A DNA stretch of 64,000 nucleotides, taken from the NCBI GenBank assembly GCA_963920525.1, contig OY986436.1, forward strand, positions 88,976,470 through 89,040,469, given 5' to 3'. The DNA comes from Dichetophora obliterata. Lineage: Eukaryota > Arthropoda > Insecta > Diptera > Sciomyzidae. Position 1 is the first letter of the stretch, and each line of letters opens with the position of its first letter. Under the pieces are notes generated by a model. It saw nothing but the letters and a program-made list of their open reading frames with translations. It was not told the DNA's origin and did no database searches. A program made the position numbers and the translations under genes. Below, in pieces: positions 43,555-58,500 of the stretch.

Positions 43555-46500
43555 ATGTCTGCACTTTGGAGCCGCTCAAACACTGAAATGCTGATAACCA
43601 TGTTCCAGCAGCATGAATGTCTTTGTAACGTACGCAGTGGTTCGTACCAAGACAGAGACAAGCGTGAAAAGGCCTTGAATATTATAACTAATTCTTTAAA
43701 GGAAAATGTGGATGGTTTAACACTTGCAGATGTGAAGCAAAAAATATTAAGTGTTAAATCCCAATACCGAAAAGAATTAAGGGAGATAAATGCGAGTAAA
43801 CGCAGTGGAGCAGGACTTGAGGAAGTTAGAACACCTCGTTTGTGGTGCTTTCATTTGATGGATTTTTTAAGGCCATCACATGATATTCGGCCAAGCACGT
43901 CAAATGTAGTCCTCAATAAGACATATGTAAGTTTTTATAAACATTTCCACAATATTTCTTCATAATCCAGGGACAAAGTTTTATGGCGTTTTCGTTTCTC
44001 GAAAAATTCAATATTTTGTGTGCCCTTTTTGTAAATTCTATTATCTTGAGAAAAAAGTGACTTCTTAACGTTGGACAACGTTGTCAAAATTTTTAAAATT
44101 CAGTGCAAAAGTGGTTTTTGCTTTAATAAAGCAATGCAGTATAGTTTGCAGTATTTCTATATAATTGCATGTTTCATAATATGGGCATTTCCAAACGGGC
44201 GTTACGGACGATTTGTAAGAAGAAACATTAAAAGAATAGAATGAAAAAGTAGAATTTTTAAAAAGTTTTTTATATTTGCGTTGTTTGGAAATGAACATAA
44301 TCGATCGTTTTCTTCAATAACGTCACTATCCAAAATACATAAAAAACGAGATAATTAATAATAAGAATTTTTTTACAGGAGCATCAAAATATGGAGGAGC
44401 AGCGAAATGAAGTTGAAGATAACACGGAAGACTCGTATTCGGTAAGTGCCGAAACTTATACTTCCATCCATGTAAGTTTTCCTTCTTCGATGAAATAACT
44501 CATAAATTCTTTACGAATTTGATCAAATCCAGACCGATTAGTGATTTCTTCTCTGGTGTCAGCAGTCGTGTTTTCAATATTTGAAACAGTTGCGTACTGC
44601 GGAGTGTTGTCAATTAGAAAATTGTGTAAAACACAACAGGTGCGTGTTATCAGTTCTATATTGAAAACACTTCTAAGATTCATTGGCTTTCGAAATATAC
44701 GAAAACGTGCTGAAAGAATCCCAAACGATCGTTCCACTACTTGCCGTGCCCTAGAGAGTCTTTTATTGTATATTTTTCTTTCGTATACATTTGTCTGATG
44801 TGAATATGGCTTCAATAAATGCTTTCCAAGGGCAAACGCACTGTCACCAATGATGACATATGGCAATAATCCATTGTTTCCTATCAATTTATCAGGTGGG
44901 AAATGGTTTGCTGCGTTATTTAAAATAGATTGTAACGATGAATTAGCTAGAACTCCGCTATCATTACATCTACCATTTGCACCAACATCGATATAAATAA
45001 ATCTGCATTTGGCATCTGTTAACGCTAGCAGTACTATGCTGTCTGTTCCCTTGTAGTTGTAGTAGTAGGAACCTTCTGATTCAGGAGCATAGAAGGATAT
45101 ATGTTTTCCATCTAATGCACTGAGACATAGGGGAAATTGCCACTTCTTTTCAAAATCTGCAGCTATTAATTCCCACTGTTGAGGTGTATTTGGAAACTGA
45201 AAAATAAATCTATAGTAATAAAACTCATTTTCTGTTTGTTTGTTTGTTTGGCCTTTATACAAATCTAAACGGCTCAACGGATTTTGCTCAAACTAGGTAC
45301 ACATATTAAGCTTATCCCAACTTAAAATGTTACATACTTAGTTTTTGCCACGCCCCCTCTGAAATTTTTCAACTAACGGTAATTTTGTTATTATAAAACT
45401 TTTTAGCATCGGAGATTTTTGTGTATTTAATTTTAAATTTTTTTTGTTATTTTGACATCAAAAAAACTGACATATCTTTAAAATTGGAGAAATTTTCAGT
45501 ACAACGACTTTTTCATAAAACATCGTTGCCTAAGAATGAGAAAAAAACGACATGAAAATCAAAGTTTGGTCTTTCGATGCAAATATCTCCGCTGTCCATT
45601 AAAATATTTCATTCAAATTTTTTTGTTCAAAAGTTCAATAAAATTACTTCACAAAAATAGGTTGAACTGTACCGGTAAGTCAGTGTATATATGTTTTATG
45701 ATTATGTCAAAAAAGGTCCAAAATATTGACTTTTTACTCAAAAAATGACTCAAAAATTGTTGTTGTTGTAAAAATGAAATCAATTAAAAATTGCACATCT
45801 GGCTACCTTTCATATGACATAGCATTTTTTTGCAAAAATTCTTCCAGCTAAGCGCAAAAATTATTTTACTGTTTTTGTCATCAAAACAACAAGGGTACCC
45901 CCTTTGATTTTTTTCGCGAAATTTATTTTTTCCAAAATGTTGTTTTTATATTTTTTACAAAAAAGTCAAGTCTCAAAAATAATTTATGTGAAAAAATTAC
46001 CCCAATATCTCTTTCCAATCAAAAGTTATGGCTAAAAATCTATTTTTTCATACAACTGACTATCTATAGTAATAAAACTCATTTTCTGTTTGTTTGTTTG
46101 TTTGGCCTTTATACAAATCTAAACGGCTCAACGGATTTTGCTCAAACTAGGTACACATATTAAGCTTATCCCAACTTAAAATGTTACATACTTAGTTTTT
46201 GCCACGCCCCCTCTGAAATTTTTCAACTAACGGTAATTTTGTTATTATAAAACTTTTTAGCATCGGAGATTTTTGTGTATTTAATTTTAAATTTTTTTTG
46301 TTATTTTGACATCAAAAAACTGACATATCTTTAAAATTGGAGAAATTTTCAGTACAACGACTTTTTCATAAAACATCGTTGCCTAAGAATGAGAAAAAAA
46401 CGACATGAAAATCAAAGTTTGGTCTTTCGATGCAAATATTCCGCTGTCCATTAATATATTTCATTCAAATTTTTTTGTTCAAAAGTTCAATAAAATTATT

Positions 46501-49500
46501 TCACAAAAATAGGTTGAACTGTACCGGTAAGTCAGTGTATATATGTTTTATGATTATGTCAAAAAAGGTCCAAAATATTGACTTTTTACTCAAAAAATGA
46601 CTCAAAAATTGTTGTTGTTGTAAAAATGAAATCAATTAAAAATTGCACATCTGGCTACCTTTCATATGACATAGCATTTTTTTGCAAAAATTCTTCCAGC
46701 TAAGCGCAAAAATTATTTTACTGTTTTTGTCATCAAAACAACAAGGGTACCCCCTTTGATTTTTTTCGCGAAATTTATTTTTTCCAAAATGTTGTTTTTA
46801 TATTTTTTACAAAAAAGTCAAGTCTCAAAAATAATTTATGTGAAAAAATTACCCCAATATCTCTTTCCAATCAAAAGTTATGGCTAAAAATCTATTTTTT
46901 CATACAACTGACTATCTATAGTAATAAAACTCATTTTCTGTTTGTTTGTTTGTTTGGCCTTTATACAAATCTAAACGGCTCAACGGATTTTGCTCAAACT
47001 AGGTACACATATTAAGCTTATCCCAACTTAAAATGTTACATACTTAGTTTTTGCCACGCCCCCTCTGAAATTTTTCAACTAACGGTAATTTTGTTATTAT
47101 AAAACTTTTTAGCATCGGAGATTTTTGTGTATTTAATTTTAAATTTTTTTTGTTATTTTGACATCAAAAAAACTGACATATCTTTAAAATTGGAGAAATT
47201 TTCAGTACAACAACTTTTTCATAAAACATCGTTGCCTAAGAATGAGAAAAAAACGATATGAAAATCAAAGTTTGGTCTTTCGATGCAAATATTCCGCTGT
47301 CCATTAATATATTTCATTCAAATTTTTTTGTTCAAAAGTTCAATAAAATTACTTCACAAAAATAGGTTGAACTGTACCGGTAAGTCAGTGTATATATGTT
47401 TTATGATTATGTCAAAAAAGGTCCAAAATATTGACTTTTTACTCAAAAAATGACTCAAAAATTGTTGTTGTTGTAAAAATGAAATCAATTAAAAATTGCA
47501 CATCTGGCTACCTTTCATATGACATAGCATTTTTTTGCAAAAATTCTTCCAGCTAAGCGCAAAAATTATTTTACTGTTTTTGTCATCAAAACAACAAGGG
47601 TACCCCCTTTGATTTTTTTCGCGAAATTTATTTTTTCCAAAATGTTGTTTTTATATTTTTTACAAAAAAGTCAAGTCTCAAAAATAATTTATGTGAAAAA
47701 ATTACCCCAATATCTCTTTCCAATCAAAAGTTATGGCTAAAAATCTATTTTTTCATACAACTGACTATCTATAGTAATAAAACTCATTTTCTGTTTGTTT
47801 GTTTGTTTGGCCTTTATACAAATCTAAACGGCTCAACGGATTTTGCTCAAACTAGGTACACATATTAAGCTTATCCCAACTTAAAATGTTACATACTTAG
47901 TTTTTGCCACGCCCCCTCTGAAATTTTTCAACTAACGGTAATTTTGTTATTATAAAACTTTTTAGCATCGGAGATTTTTGTGTATTTAATTTTAAATTTT
48001 TTTTGTTATTTTGACATCAAAAAAACTGACATATCTTTAAAATTGGAGAAATTTTCAGTACAACAACTTTTTCATAAAACATCGTTGCCTAAGAATGAGA
48101 AAAAAACGACATGAAAATCAAAGTTTGGTCTTTCGATGCAAATATTCCGCTGTCCATTAATATATTTCATTCAAATTTTTTTGTTCAAAAGTTCAATAAA
48201 ATTACTTCACAAAAATAGGTTGAACTGTACCGGTAAGTCAGTGTATATATGTTTTATGATTATGTCAAAAAAGGTCCAAAATATTGACTTTTTACTCAAA
48301 AAATGACTCAAAAATTGTTGTTGTTGTAAAAATGAAATCAATTAAAAATTGCACATCTGGCTACCTTTCATATGACATAGCATTTTTTTGCAAAAATTCT
48401 TCCAGCTAAGCGCAAAAATTATTTTACTGTTTTTGTCATCAAAACAACAAGGGTACCCCCTTTGATTTTTTTCGCGAAATTTATTTTTTCCAAAATGTTG
48501 TTTTTATATTTTTTACAAAAAAGTCAAGTCTCAAAAATAATTTATGTGAAAAAATTACCCCAATATCTCTTTCCAATCAAAAGTTATGGCTAAAAATCTA
48601 TTTTTTCATACAACTGACTATCTATAGTAATAAAACTCATTTTCTGTTTGTTTGTTTGTTTGGCCTTTATACAAATCTAAACGGCTCAACGGATTTTGCT
48701 CAAACTAGGTACACATATTAAGCTTATCCCAACTTAAAATGTTACATACTTAGTTTTTGCCACGCCCCCTCTGAAATTTTTCAACTAACGGTAATTTTGT
48801 TATTATAAAACTTTTTAGCATCGGAGATTTTTGTGTATTTAATTTTAAATTTTTTTTGTTATTTTGACATCAAAAAAACTGACATATCTTTAAAATTGGA
48901 GAAATTTTCAGTACAACGACTTTTTCATAAAACATCGTTGCCTAAGAATGAGAAAAAAACGACATGAAAATCAAAGTTTGGTCTTTCGATGCAAATATTC
49001 CGCTGTCCATTAATATATTTCATTCAAATTTTTTTGTTCAAAAGTTCAATAAAATTACTTCACAAAAATAGGTTGAACTGTACCGGTAAGTCAGTGTATA
49101 TATGTTTTATGATTATGTCAAAAAAGGTCCAAAATATTGACTTTTTACTCAAAAAATGACTCAAAAATTGTTGTTGTTGTAAAAATGAAATCAATTAAAA
49201 ATTGCACATCTGGCTACCTTTCATATGACATAGCATTTTTTTGCAAAAATTCTTCCAGCTAAGCGCAAAAATTATTTTACTGTTTTTGTCATCAAAACAA
49301 CAAGGGTACCCCCTTTGATTTTTTTCGCGAAATTTATTTTTTCCAAAATGTTGTTTTTATATTTTTTACAAAAAAGTCAAGTCTCAAAAATAATTTATGT
49401 GAAAAAATTACCCCAATATCTCTTTCCAATCAAAAGTTATGGCTAAAAATCTATTTTTTCATACAACTGACTATCTATAGTAATAAAACTCATTTTCTGT

Positions 49501-52500
49501 TTGTTTGTTTGTTTGGCCTTTATACAAATCTAAACGGCTCAACGGATTTTGCTCAAACTAGGTACACATATTAAGCTTATCCCAACTTAAAATGTTACAT
49601 ACTTTGTTTTTGCCACGCCCCCTCTGAAATTTTTCAACTAACGGTAATTTTGTTATTATAAAACTTTTTAGCATCGGAGATTTTTGTGTATTTAATTTTA
49701 AATTTTTTTTGTTATTTTGACATCAAAAAACTGACATTTCTTTAAAATTGGAGAAATTTTCAGTACAACGACTTTTTCATAAAACATCGTTGCCTAAGAA
49801 TGAGAAAAAAACGACATGAAAATCAAAGTTTGGTCTTTCGATGCAAATATCTCCGCTGTCCATTAAAATATTTCATTCAAATTTTTTTGTTCAAAAGTTC
49901 AATAAAATTACTTCACAAAAATAGGTTGAACTGTACCGTTAAGTCAGTGTATATATGTTTTATGATTATGTCAAAAAAGGTCCAAAATATTGACTTTTTA
50001 CTCAAAAAATGACTCAAAAATTGTTGTTGTTGTAAAAATGAAATCAATTAAAAATTGCACATCTGGCTACCTTTCATATGACATAGCATTTTTTTGCAAA
50101 AATTCTTCCAGCTAAGCGCAAAAATTATTTTACTGTTTTTGTCATCAAAACAACAAGGGTACCCCCTTTGATTTTTTTCGCGAAATTTATTTTTTCCAAA
50201 ATGTTGTTTTTATATTTTTTACAAAAAAGTCAAGTCTCAAAAATAATTTATGTGAAAAAATTACCCCAATATCTCTTTCCAATCAAAAGTTATGGCTAAA
50301 AATCTATTTTTTCATACAACTGACTATCTATAGTAATAAAACTCATTTTCTGTTTGTTTGTTTGTTTGGCCTTTATACAAATCTAAACGGCTCAACGGAT
50401 TTTGCTCAAACTAGGTACACATATTAAGCTTATCCCAACTTAAAATGTTACATACTTTGTTTTTGCCACGCCCCCTCTGAAATTTTTCAACTAACGGTAA
50501 TTTTGTTATTATAAAACTTTTTAGCATCGGAGATTTTTGTGTATTTAATTTTAAATTTTTTTTGTTATTTTGACATCAAAAAACTGACATATCTTTAAAA
50601 TTGGAGAAATTTTCAGTACAACGACTTTTTCATAAAACATCGTTGCCTAAGAATGAGAAAAAAACGACATGAAAATCAAAGTTTGGTCTTTCGATGCAAA
50701 TATCTCCGCTGTCCATTAAAATATTTCATTCAAATTTTTTTGTTCAAAAGTTCAATAAAATTACTTCACAAAAATAGGTTGAACTGTACCGTTAAGTCAG
50801 TGTATATATGTTTTATGATTATGTCAAAAAAGGTCCAAAATATTGACTTTTTACTCAAAAAATGACTCAAAAATTGTTGTTGTTGTAAAAATGAAATCAA
50901 TTAAAAATTGCACATCTGGCTACCTTTCATATGACATAGCATTTTTTTGCAAAAATTCTTCCAGCTAAGCGCAAAAATTATTTTACTGTTTTTGTCATCA
51001 AAACAACAAGGGTACCCCCTTTGATTTTTTTCGCGAAATTTATTTTTTCCAAAATGTTGTTTTTATATTTTTTACAAAAAAGTCAAGTCTCAAAAATAAT
51101 TTATGTGAAAAAATTACCCCAATATCTCTTTCCAATCAAAAGTTATGGCTAAAAATCTATTTTTTCATACAACTGACTATCTATAGTAATAAAACTCATT
51201 TTCTGTTTGTTTGTTTGTTTGGCCTTTATACAAATCTAAACGGCTCAACGGATTTTGCTCAAACTAGGTACACATATTAAGCTTATCCCAACTTAAAATG
51301 TTACATACTTTGTTTTTGCCACGCCCCCTCTGAAATTTTTCAACTAACGGTAATTTTGTTATTATAAAACTTTTTAGCATCGGAGATTTTTGTGTATTTA
51401 ATTTTAAATTTTTTTTGTTATTTTGACATCAAAAAACTGACATATCTTTAAAATTGGAGAAATTTTCAGTACAACGACTTTTTCATAAAACATCGTTGCC
51501 TAAGAATGAGAAAAAAACGACATGAAAATCAAAGTTTGGTCTTTCGATGCAAATATCTCCGCTGTCCATTAAAATATTTCATTCAAATTTTTTTGTTCAA
51601 AAGTTCAATAAAATTACTTCACAAAAATAGGTTGAACTGTACCGTTAAGTCAGTGTATATATGTTTTATGATTATGTCAAAAAAGGTCCAAAATATTGAC
51701 TTTTTACTCAAAAAATGACTCAAAAATTGTTGTTGTTGTAAAAATGAAATCAATTAAAAAATGCACATCTGGCTACCTTTCATATGACATAGCATTTTTT
51801 TGCAAAAATTCTTCCAGCTAAGCGCAAAAATTATTTTACTGTTTTTGTCATCAAAACAACAAGGGTACCCCCTTTGATTTTTTTCGCGAAATTTATTTTT
51901 TCCAAAATGTTGTTTTTATATTTTTTACAAAAAAGTCAAGTCTCAAAAATAATTTATGTGAAAAAATTACCCCAATAGCTCTACATGTGTACCTAGATAT
52001 TGGGTTCATTTGTGTATATAATATTGTATAATATAATTGTATAATATAATTTGTGTATATATATATAACTTAAAATGTTACATACTTTGTTTTTGCCACG
52101 CCCCCTCTGAAATTTTTCAACTAACGGTAATTTTGTTATTATAAAACTTTTTAGCATCGGAGATTTTTGTGTATTTAATTTTAAATTTTTTTTGTTATTT
52201 TGACATCAAAAAACTGACATATCTTTAAAATTGGAGAAATTTTCAGTACAACGACTTTTTCATAAAACATCGTTGCCTAAGAATGAGAAAAAAACGACAT
52301 GAAAATCAAAGTTTGGTCTTTCGATGCAAATATCTCCGCTGTCCATTAAAATATTTCATTCAAATTTTTTTGTTCAAAAGTTCAATAAAATTACTTCACA
52401 AAAATAGGTTGAACTGTACCGTTAAGTCAGTGTATATATGTTTTATGATTATGTCAAAAAAGGTCCAAAATATTGACTTTTTACTCAAAAAATGACTCAA

Positions 52501-55500
52501 AAATTGTTGTTGTTGTAAAAATGAAATCAATTAAAAATTGCACATCTGGCTACCTTTCATATGACATAGCATTTTTTTGCAAAAATTCTTCCAGCTAAGC
52601 GCAAAAAATATTTTACTGTTTTTGTCATCAAAACAACAAGGGTACCCCCTTTGATTTTTTTCGCGAAATTTATTTTTTCCAAAATGTTGTTTTTATATTT
52701 TTTACAAAAAAGTCAAGTCTCAAAAATAATTTATGTGAAAAAATTACCCCAATATCTCTTTCCAATCAAAAGTTATGGCTAAAAATCTATTTTTTCATAC
52801 AACTGACTATCTATAGTAATAAAACTCATTTTCTGTTTGTTTGTTTGTTTGGCCTTTATACAAATCTAAACGGCTCAACGGATTTTGCTCAAACTAGGTA
52901 CACATATTAAGCTTATCCCAACTTAAAATGTTACATACTTTGTTTTTGCCACGCCCCCTCTGAAATTTTTCAACTAACGGTAATTTTGTTATTATAAAAC
53001 TTTTTAGCATCGGAGATTTTTGTGTATTTAATTTTAAATTTTTTTTGTTATTTTGACATCAAAAAACTGACATATCTTTAAAATTGGAGAAATTTTCAGT
53101 ACAACGACTTTTTCATAAAACATCGTTGCCTAAGAATGAGAAAAAAACGACATGAAAATCAAAGTTTGGTCTTTCGATGCAAATATCTCCGCTGTCCATT
53201 AAAATATTTCATTCAAATTTTTTTGTTCAAAAGTTCAATAAAATTACTTCACAAAAATAGGTTGAACTGTACCGTTAAGTCAGTGTATATATGTTTTATG
53301 ATTATGTCAAAAAAGGTCCAAAATATTGACTTTTTACTCAAAAAATGACTCAAAAATTGTTGTTGTTGTAAAAATGAAATCAATTAAAAATTGCACATCT
53401 GGCTACCTTTCATATGACATAGCATTTATTTGCAAAAATTCTTCCAGCTAAGCGCAAAAATTATTTTACTGTTTTTGTCATCAAAACAACAAGGGTACCC
53501 CCTTTGATTTTTTTCGCGAAATTTATTTTTTCCAAAATGTTGTTTTTATATTTTTTACAAAAAAGTCAAGTCTCAAAAATAATTTATGTGAAAAAATTAC
53601 CCCAATATCTCTTTCCAATCAAAAGTTATGGCTAAAAATCTATTTTTTCATACAACTGACTATCTATAGTAATAAAACTCATTTTCTGTTTGTTTGTTTG
53701 TTTGGCCTTTATACAAATCTAAACGGCTCAACGGATTTTGCTCAAACTAGGTACACATATTAAGCTTATCCCAACTTAAAATGTTACATACTTTGTTTTT
53801 GCCACGCCCCCTCTGAAATTTTTCAACTAACGGTAATTTTGTTATTATAAAACTTTTTAGCATCGGAGATTTTTGTGTATTTAATTTTAAATTTTTTTTG
53901 TTATTTTGACATCAAAAAACTGACATATCTTTAAAATTGGAGAAATTTTCAGTACAACGACTTTTTCATAAAACATCGTTGCCTAAGAATGAGAAAAAAA
54001 CGACATGAAAATCAAAGTTTGGTCTTTCGATGCAAATATCTCCGCTGTCCATTAAAATATTTCATTCAAATTTTTTTGTTCAAAAGTTCAATAAAATTAC
54101 TTCACAAAAATAGGTTGAACTGTACCGTTAAGTCAGTGTATATATGTTTTATGATTATGTCAAAAAAGGTCCAAAATATTGACTTTTTACTCAAAAAATG
54201 ACTCAAAAATTGTTGTTGTTGTAAAAATGAAATCAATTAAAAATTGCACATCTGGCTACCTTTCATATGACATAGCATTTATTTGCAAAAATTCTTCCAG
54301 CTAAGCGCAAAAATTATTTTACTGTTTTTGTCATCAAAACAACAAGGGTACCCCCTTTGATTTTTTTCGCGAAATTTATTTTTTCCAAAATGTTGTTTTT
54401 ATATTTTTTACAAAAAAGTCAAGTCTCAAAAATAATTTATGTGAAAAAATTACCCCAATATCTCTTTCCAATCAAAAGTTATGGCTAAAAATCTATTTTT
54501 TCATACAACTGACTATCTATAGTAATAAAACTCATTTTCTGTTTGTTTGTATGTTTGGCCTTTATACAAATCTAAACGGCTCAACGGATTTTGCTCAAAC
54601 TAGGTACACATATTAAGCTTATCCCAACTTAAAATGTTACATACTTTGTTTTTGCCACGCCCCCTCTGAAATTTTTCAACTAACGGTAATTTTGTTATTA
54701 TAAAACTTTTTAGCATCGGAGATTTTTGTGTATTTAATTTTAAATTTTTTTTGTTATTTTGACATCAAAAAACTGACATATCTTTAAAATTGGAGAAATT
54801 TTCAGTACAACGACTTTTTCATAAAACATCGTTGCCTAAGAATGAGAAAAAAACGACATGAAAATCAAAGTTTGGTCTTTCGATGCAAATATCTCCGCTG
54901 TCCATTAAAATATTTCATTCAAATTTTTTTGTTCAAAAGTTCAATAAAATTACTTCACAAAAATAGGTTGAACTGTACCGTTAAGTCAGTGTATATATGT
55001 TTTATGATTATGTCAAAAAAGGTCCAAAATATTGACTTTTTACTCAAAAAATGACTCAAAAATTGTTGTTGTTGTAAAAATGAAATCAATTAAAAATTGC
55101 ACATCTGGCTACCTTTCATATGACATAGCATTTATTTGCAAAAATTCTTCCAGCTAAGCGCAAAAATTATTTTACTGTTTTTGTCATCAAAACAACAAGG
55201 GTACCCCCTTTGATTTTTTTCGCGAAATTTATTTTTTCCAAAATGTTGTTTTTATATTTTTTACAAAAAAGTCAAGTCTCAAAAATAATTTATGTGAAAA
55301 AATTACCCCAATAGCTCTACATGTGTACCTAGATATTGGGTTCATTTGTGTATATAATATTGTATAATATAATTGTATAATATAATTTGTGTATATATAT
55401 ATAACTTAAAATGTTACATACTTTGTTTTTGCCACGCCCCCTCTGAAATTTTTCAACTAACGGTAATTTTGTTATTATAAAACTTTTTAGCATCGGAGAT

Positions 55501-58500
55501 TTTTGTGTATTTAATTTTAAATTTTTTTTGTTATTTTGACATCAAAAAACTGACATATCTTTAAAATTGGAGAAATTTTCAGTACAACGACTTTTTCATA
55601 AAACATCGTTGCCTAAGAATGAGAAAAAAACGACATGAAAATCAAAGTTTGGTCTTTCGATGCAAATATCTCCGCTGTCCATTAAAATATTTCATTCAAA
55701 TTTTTTTGTTCAAAAGTTCAATAAAATTACTTCACAAAAATAGGTTGAACTGTACCGTTAAGTCAGTGTATATATGTTTTATGATTATGTCAAAAAAGGT
55801 CCAAAATATTGACTTTTTACTCAAAAAATGACTCAAAAATTGTTGTTGTTGTAAAAATGAAATCAATTAAAAATTGCACATCTGGCTACCTTTCATATGA
55901 CATAGCATTTTTTTGCAAAAATTCTTCCAGCTAAGCGCAAAAATTATTTTACTGTTTTTGTCATCAAAACAACAAGGGTACCCCCTTTGATTTTTTTCGC
56001 GAAATTTATTTTTTCCAAAATGTTGTTTTTATATTTTTTACAAAAAAGTCAAGTCTCAAAAATAATTTATGTGAAAAAATTACCCCAATATCTCTTTCCA
56101 ATCAAAAGTTATGGCTAAAAATCTATTTTTTCATACAACTGACTATCTATAGTAATAAAACTCATTTTCTGTTTGTTTGTTTGTTTGGCCTTTATACAAA
56201 TCTAAACGGCTCAACGGATTTTGCTCAAACTAGGTACACATATTAAGCTTATCCCAACTTAAAATGTTACATACTTTGTTTTTGCCACGCCCCCTCTGAA
56301 ATTTTTCAACTAACGGTAATTTTGTTATTATAAAACTTTTTAGCATCGGAGATTTTTGTGTATTTAATTTTAAATTTTTTTTGTTATTTTGACATCAAAA
56401 AACTGACATATCTTTAAAATTGGAGAAATTTTCAGTACAACGACTTTTTCATAAAACATCGTTGCCTAAGAATGAGAAAAAAACGACATGAAAATCAAAG
56501 TTTGGTCTTTCGATGCAAATATCTCCGCTGTCCATTAAAATATTTCATTCAAATTTTTTTTTTCAAAAGTTCAATAAAATTACTTCACAAAAATAGGTTG
56601 AACTGTACCGTTAAGTCAGTGTATATATGTTTTATGATTATGTCAAAAAAGGTCCAAAATATTGACTTTTTACTCAAAAAATGACTCAAAAATTGTTGTT
56701 GTTGTAAAAATGAAATCAATTAAAAATTGCACATCTGGCTACCTTTCATATGACATAGCATTTATTTGCAAAAATTCTTCCAGCTAAGCGCAAAAATTAT
56801 TTTACTGTTTTTGTCATCAAAACAACAAGGGTACCCCCTTTGATTTTTTTCGCGAAATTTATTTTTTCCAAAATGTTGTTTTTATATTTTTTACAAAAAA
56901 GTCAAGTCTCAAAAATAATTTATGTGAAAAAATTACCCCAATATCTCTTTCCAATCAAAAGTTATGGCTAAAAATCTATTTTTTCATACAACTGACTATC
57001 TATAGTAATAAAACTCATTTTCTGTTTGTTTGTTTGTTTGGCCTTTATACAAATCTAAACGGCTCAACGGATTTTGCTCAAACTAGGTACACATATTAAG
57101 CTTATCCCAACTTAAAATGTTACATACTTTGTTTTTGCCACGCCCCCTCTGAAATTTTTCAACTAACGGTAATTTTGTTATTATAAAACTTTTTAGCATC
57201 GGAGATTTTTGTGTATTTAATTTTAAATTTTTTTTGTTATTTTGACATCAAAAAACTGACATATCTTTAAAATTGGAGAAATTTTCAGTACAACGACTTT
57301 TTCATAAAACATCGTTGCCTAAGAATGAGAAAAAAACGACATGAAAATCAAAGTTTGGTCTTTCGATGCAAATATCTCCGCTGTCCATTAAAATATTTCA
57401 TTCAAATTTTTTTGTTCAAAAGTTCAATAAAATTACTTCACAAAAATAGGTTGAACTGTACCGTTAAGTCAGTGTATATATGTTTTATGATTATGTCAAA
57501 AAAGGTCCAAAATATTGACTTTTTACTCAAAAAATGACTCAAAAATTGTTGTTGTTGTAAAAATGAAATCAATTAAAAATTGCACATCTGGCTACCTTTC
57601 ATATGACATAGCATTTATTTGCAAAAATTCTTCCAGCTAAGCGCAAAAATTATTTTACTGTTTTTGTCATCAAAACAACAAGGGTACCCCCTTTGATTTT
57701 TTTCGCGAAATTTATTTTTTCCAAAATGTTGTTTTTATATTTTTTACAAAAAAGTCAAGTCTCAAAAATAATTTATGTGAAAAAATTACCCCAATATCTC
57801 TTTCCAATCAAAAGTTATGGCTAAAAATCTATTTTTTCATACAACTGACTATCTATAGTAATAAAACTCATTTTCTGTTTGTTTGTTTGTTTGGCCTTTA
57901 TACAAATCTAAACGGCTCAACGGATTTTGCTCAAACTAGGTACACATATTAAGCTTATCCCAACTTAAAATGTTACATACTTTGTTTTTGCCACGCCCCC
58001 TCTGAAATTTTTCAACTAACGGTAATTTTGTTATTATAAAACTTTTTAGCATCGGAGATTTTTGTGTATTTAATTTTAAATTTTTTTTGTTATTTTGACA
58101 TCAAAAAACTGACATATCTTTAAAATTGGAGAAATTTTCAGTACAACGACTTTTTCATAAAACATCGTTGCCTAAGAATGAGAAAAAAACGACATGAAAA
58201 TCAAAGTTTGGTCTTTCGATGCAAATATCTCCGCTGTCCATTAAAATATTTCATTCAAATTTTTTTGTTCAAAAGTTCAATAAAATTACTTCACAAAAAT
58301 AGGTTGAACTGTACCGTTAAGTCAGTGTATATATGTTTTATGATTATGTCAAAAAAGGTCCAAAATATTGACTTTTTACTCAAAAAATGACTCAAAAATT
58401 GTTGTTGTTGTAAAAATGAAATCAATTAAAAATTGCACATCTGGCTACCTTTCATATGACATAGCATTTTTTTGCAAAAATTCTTCCAGCTAAGCGCAAA

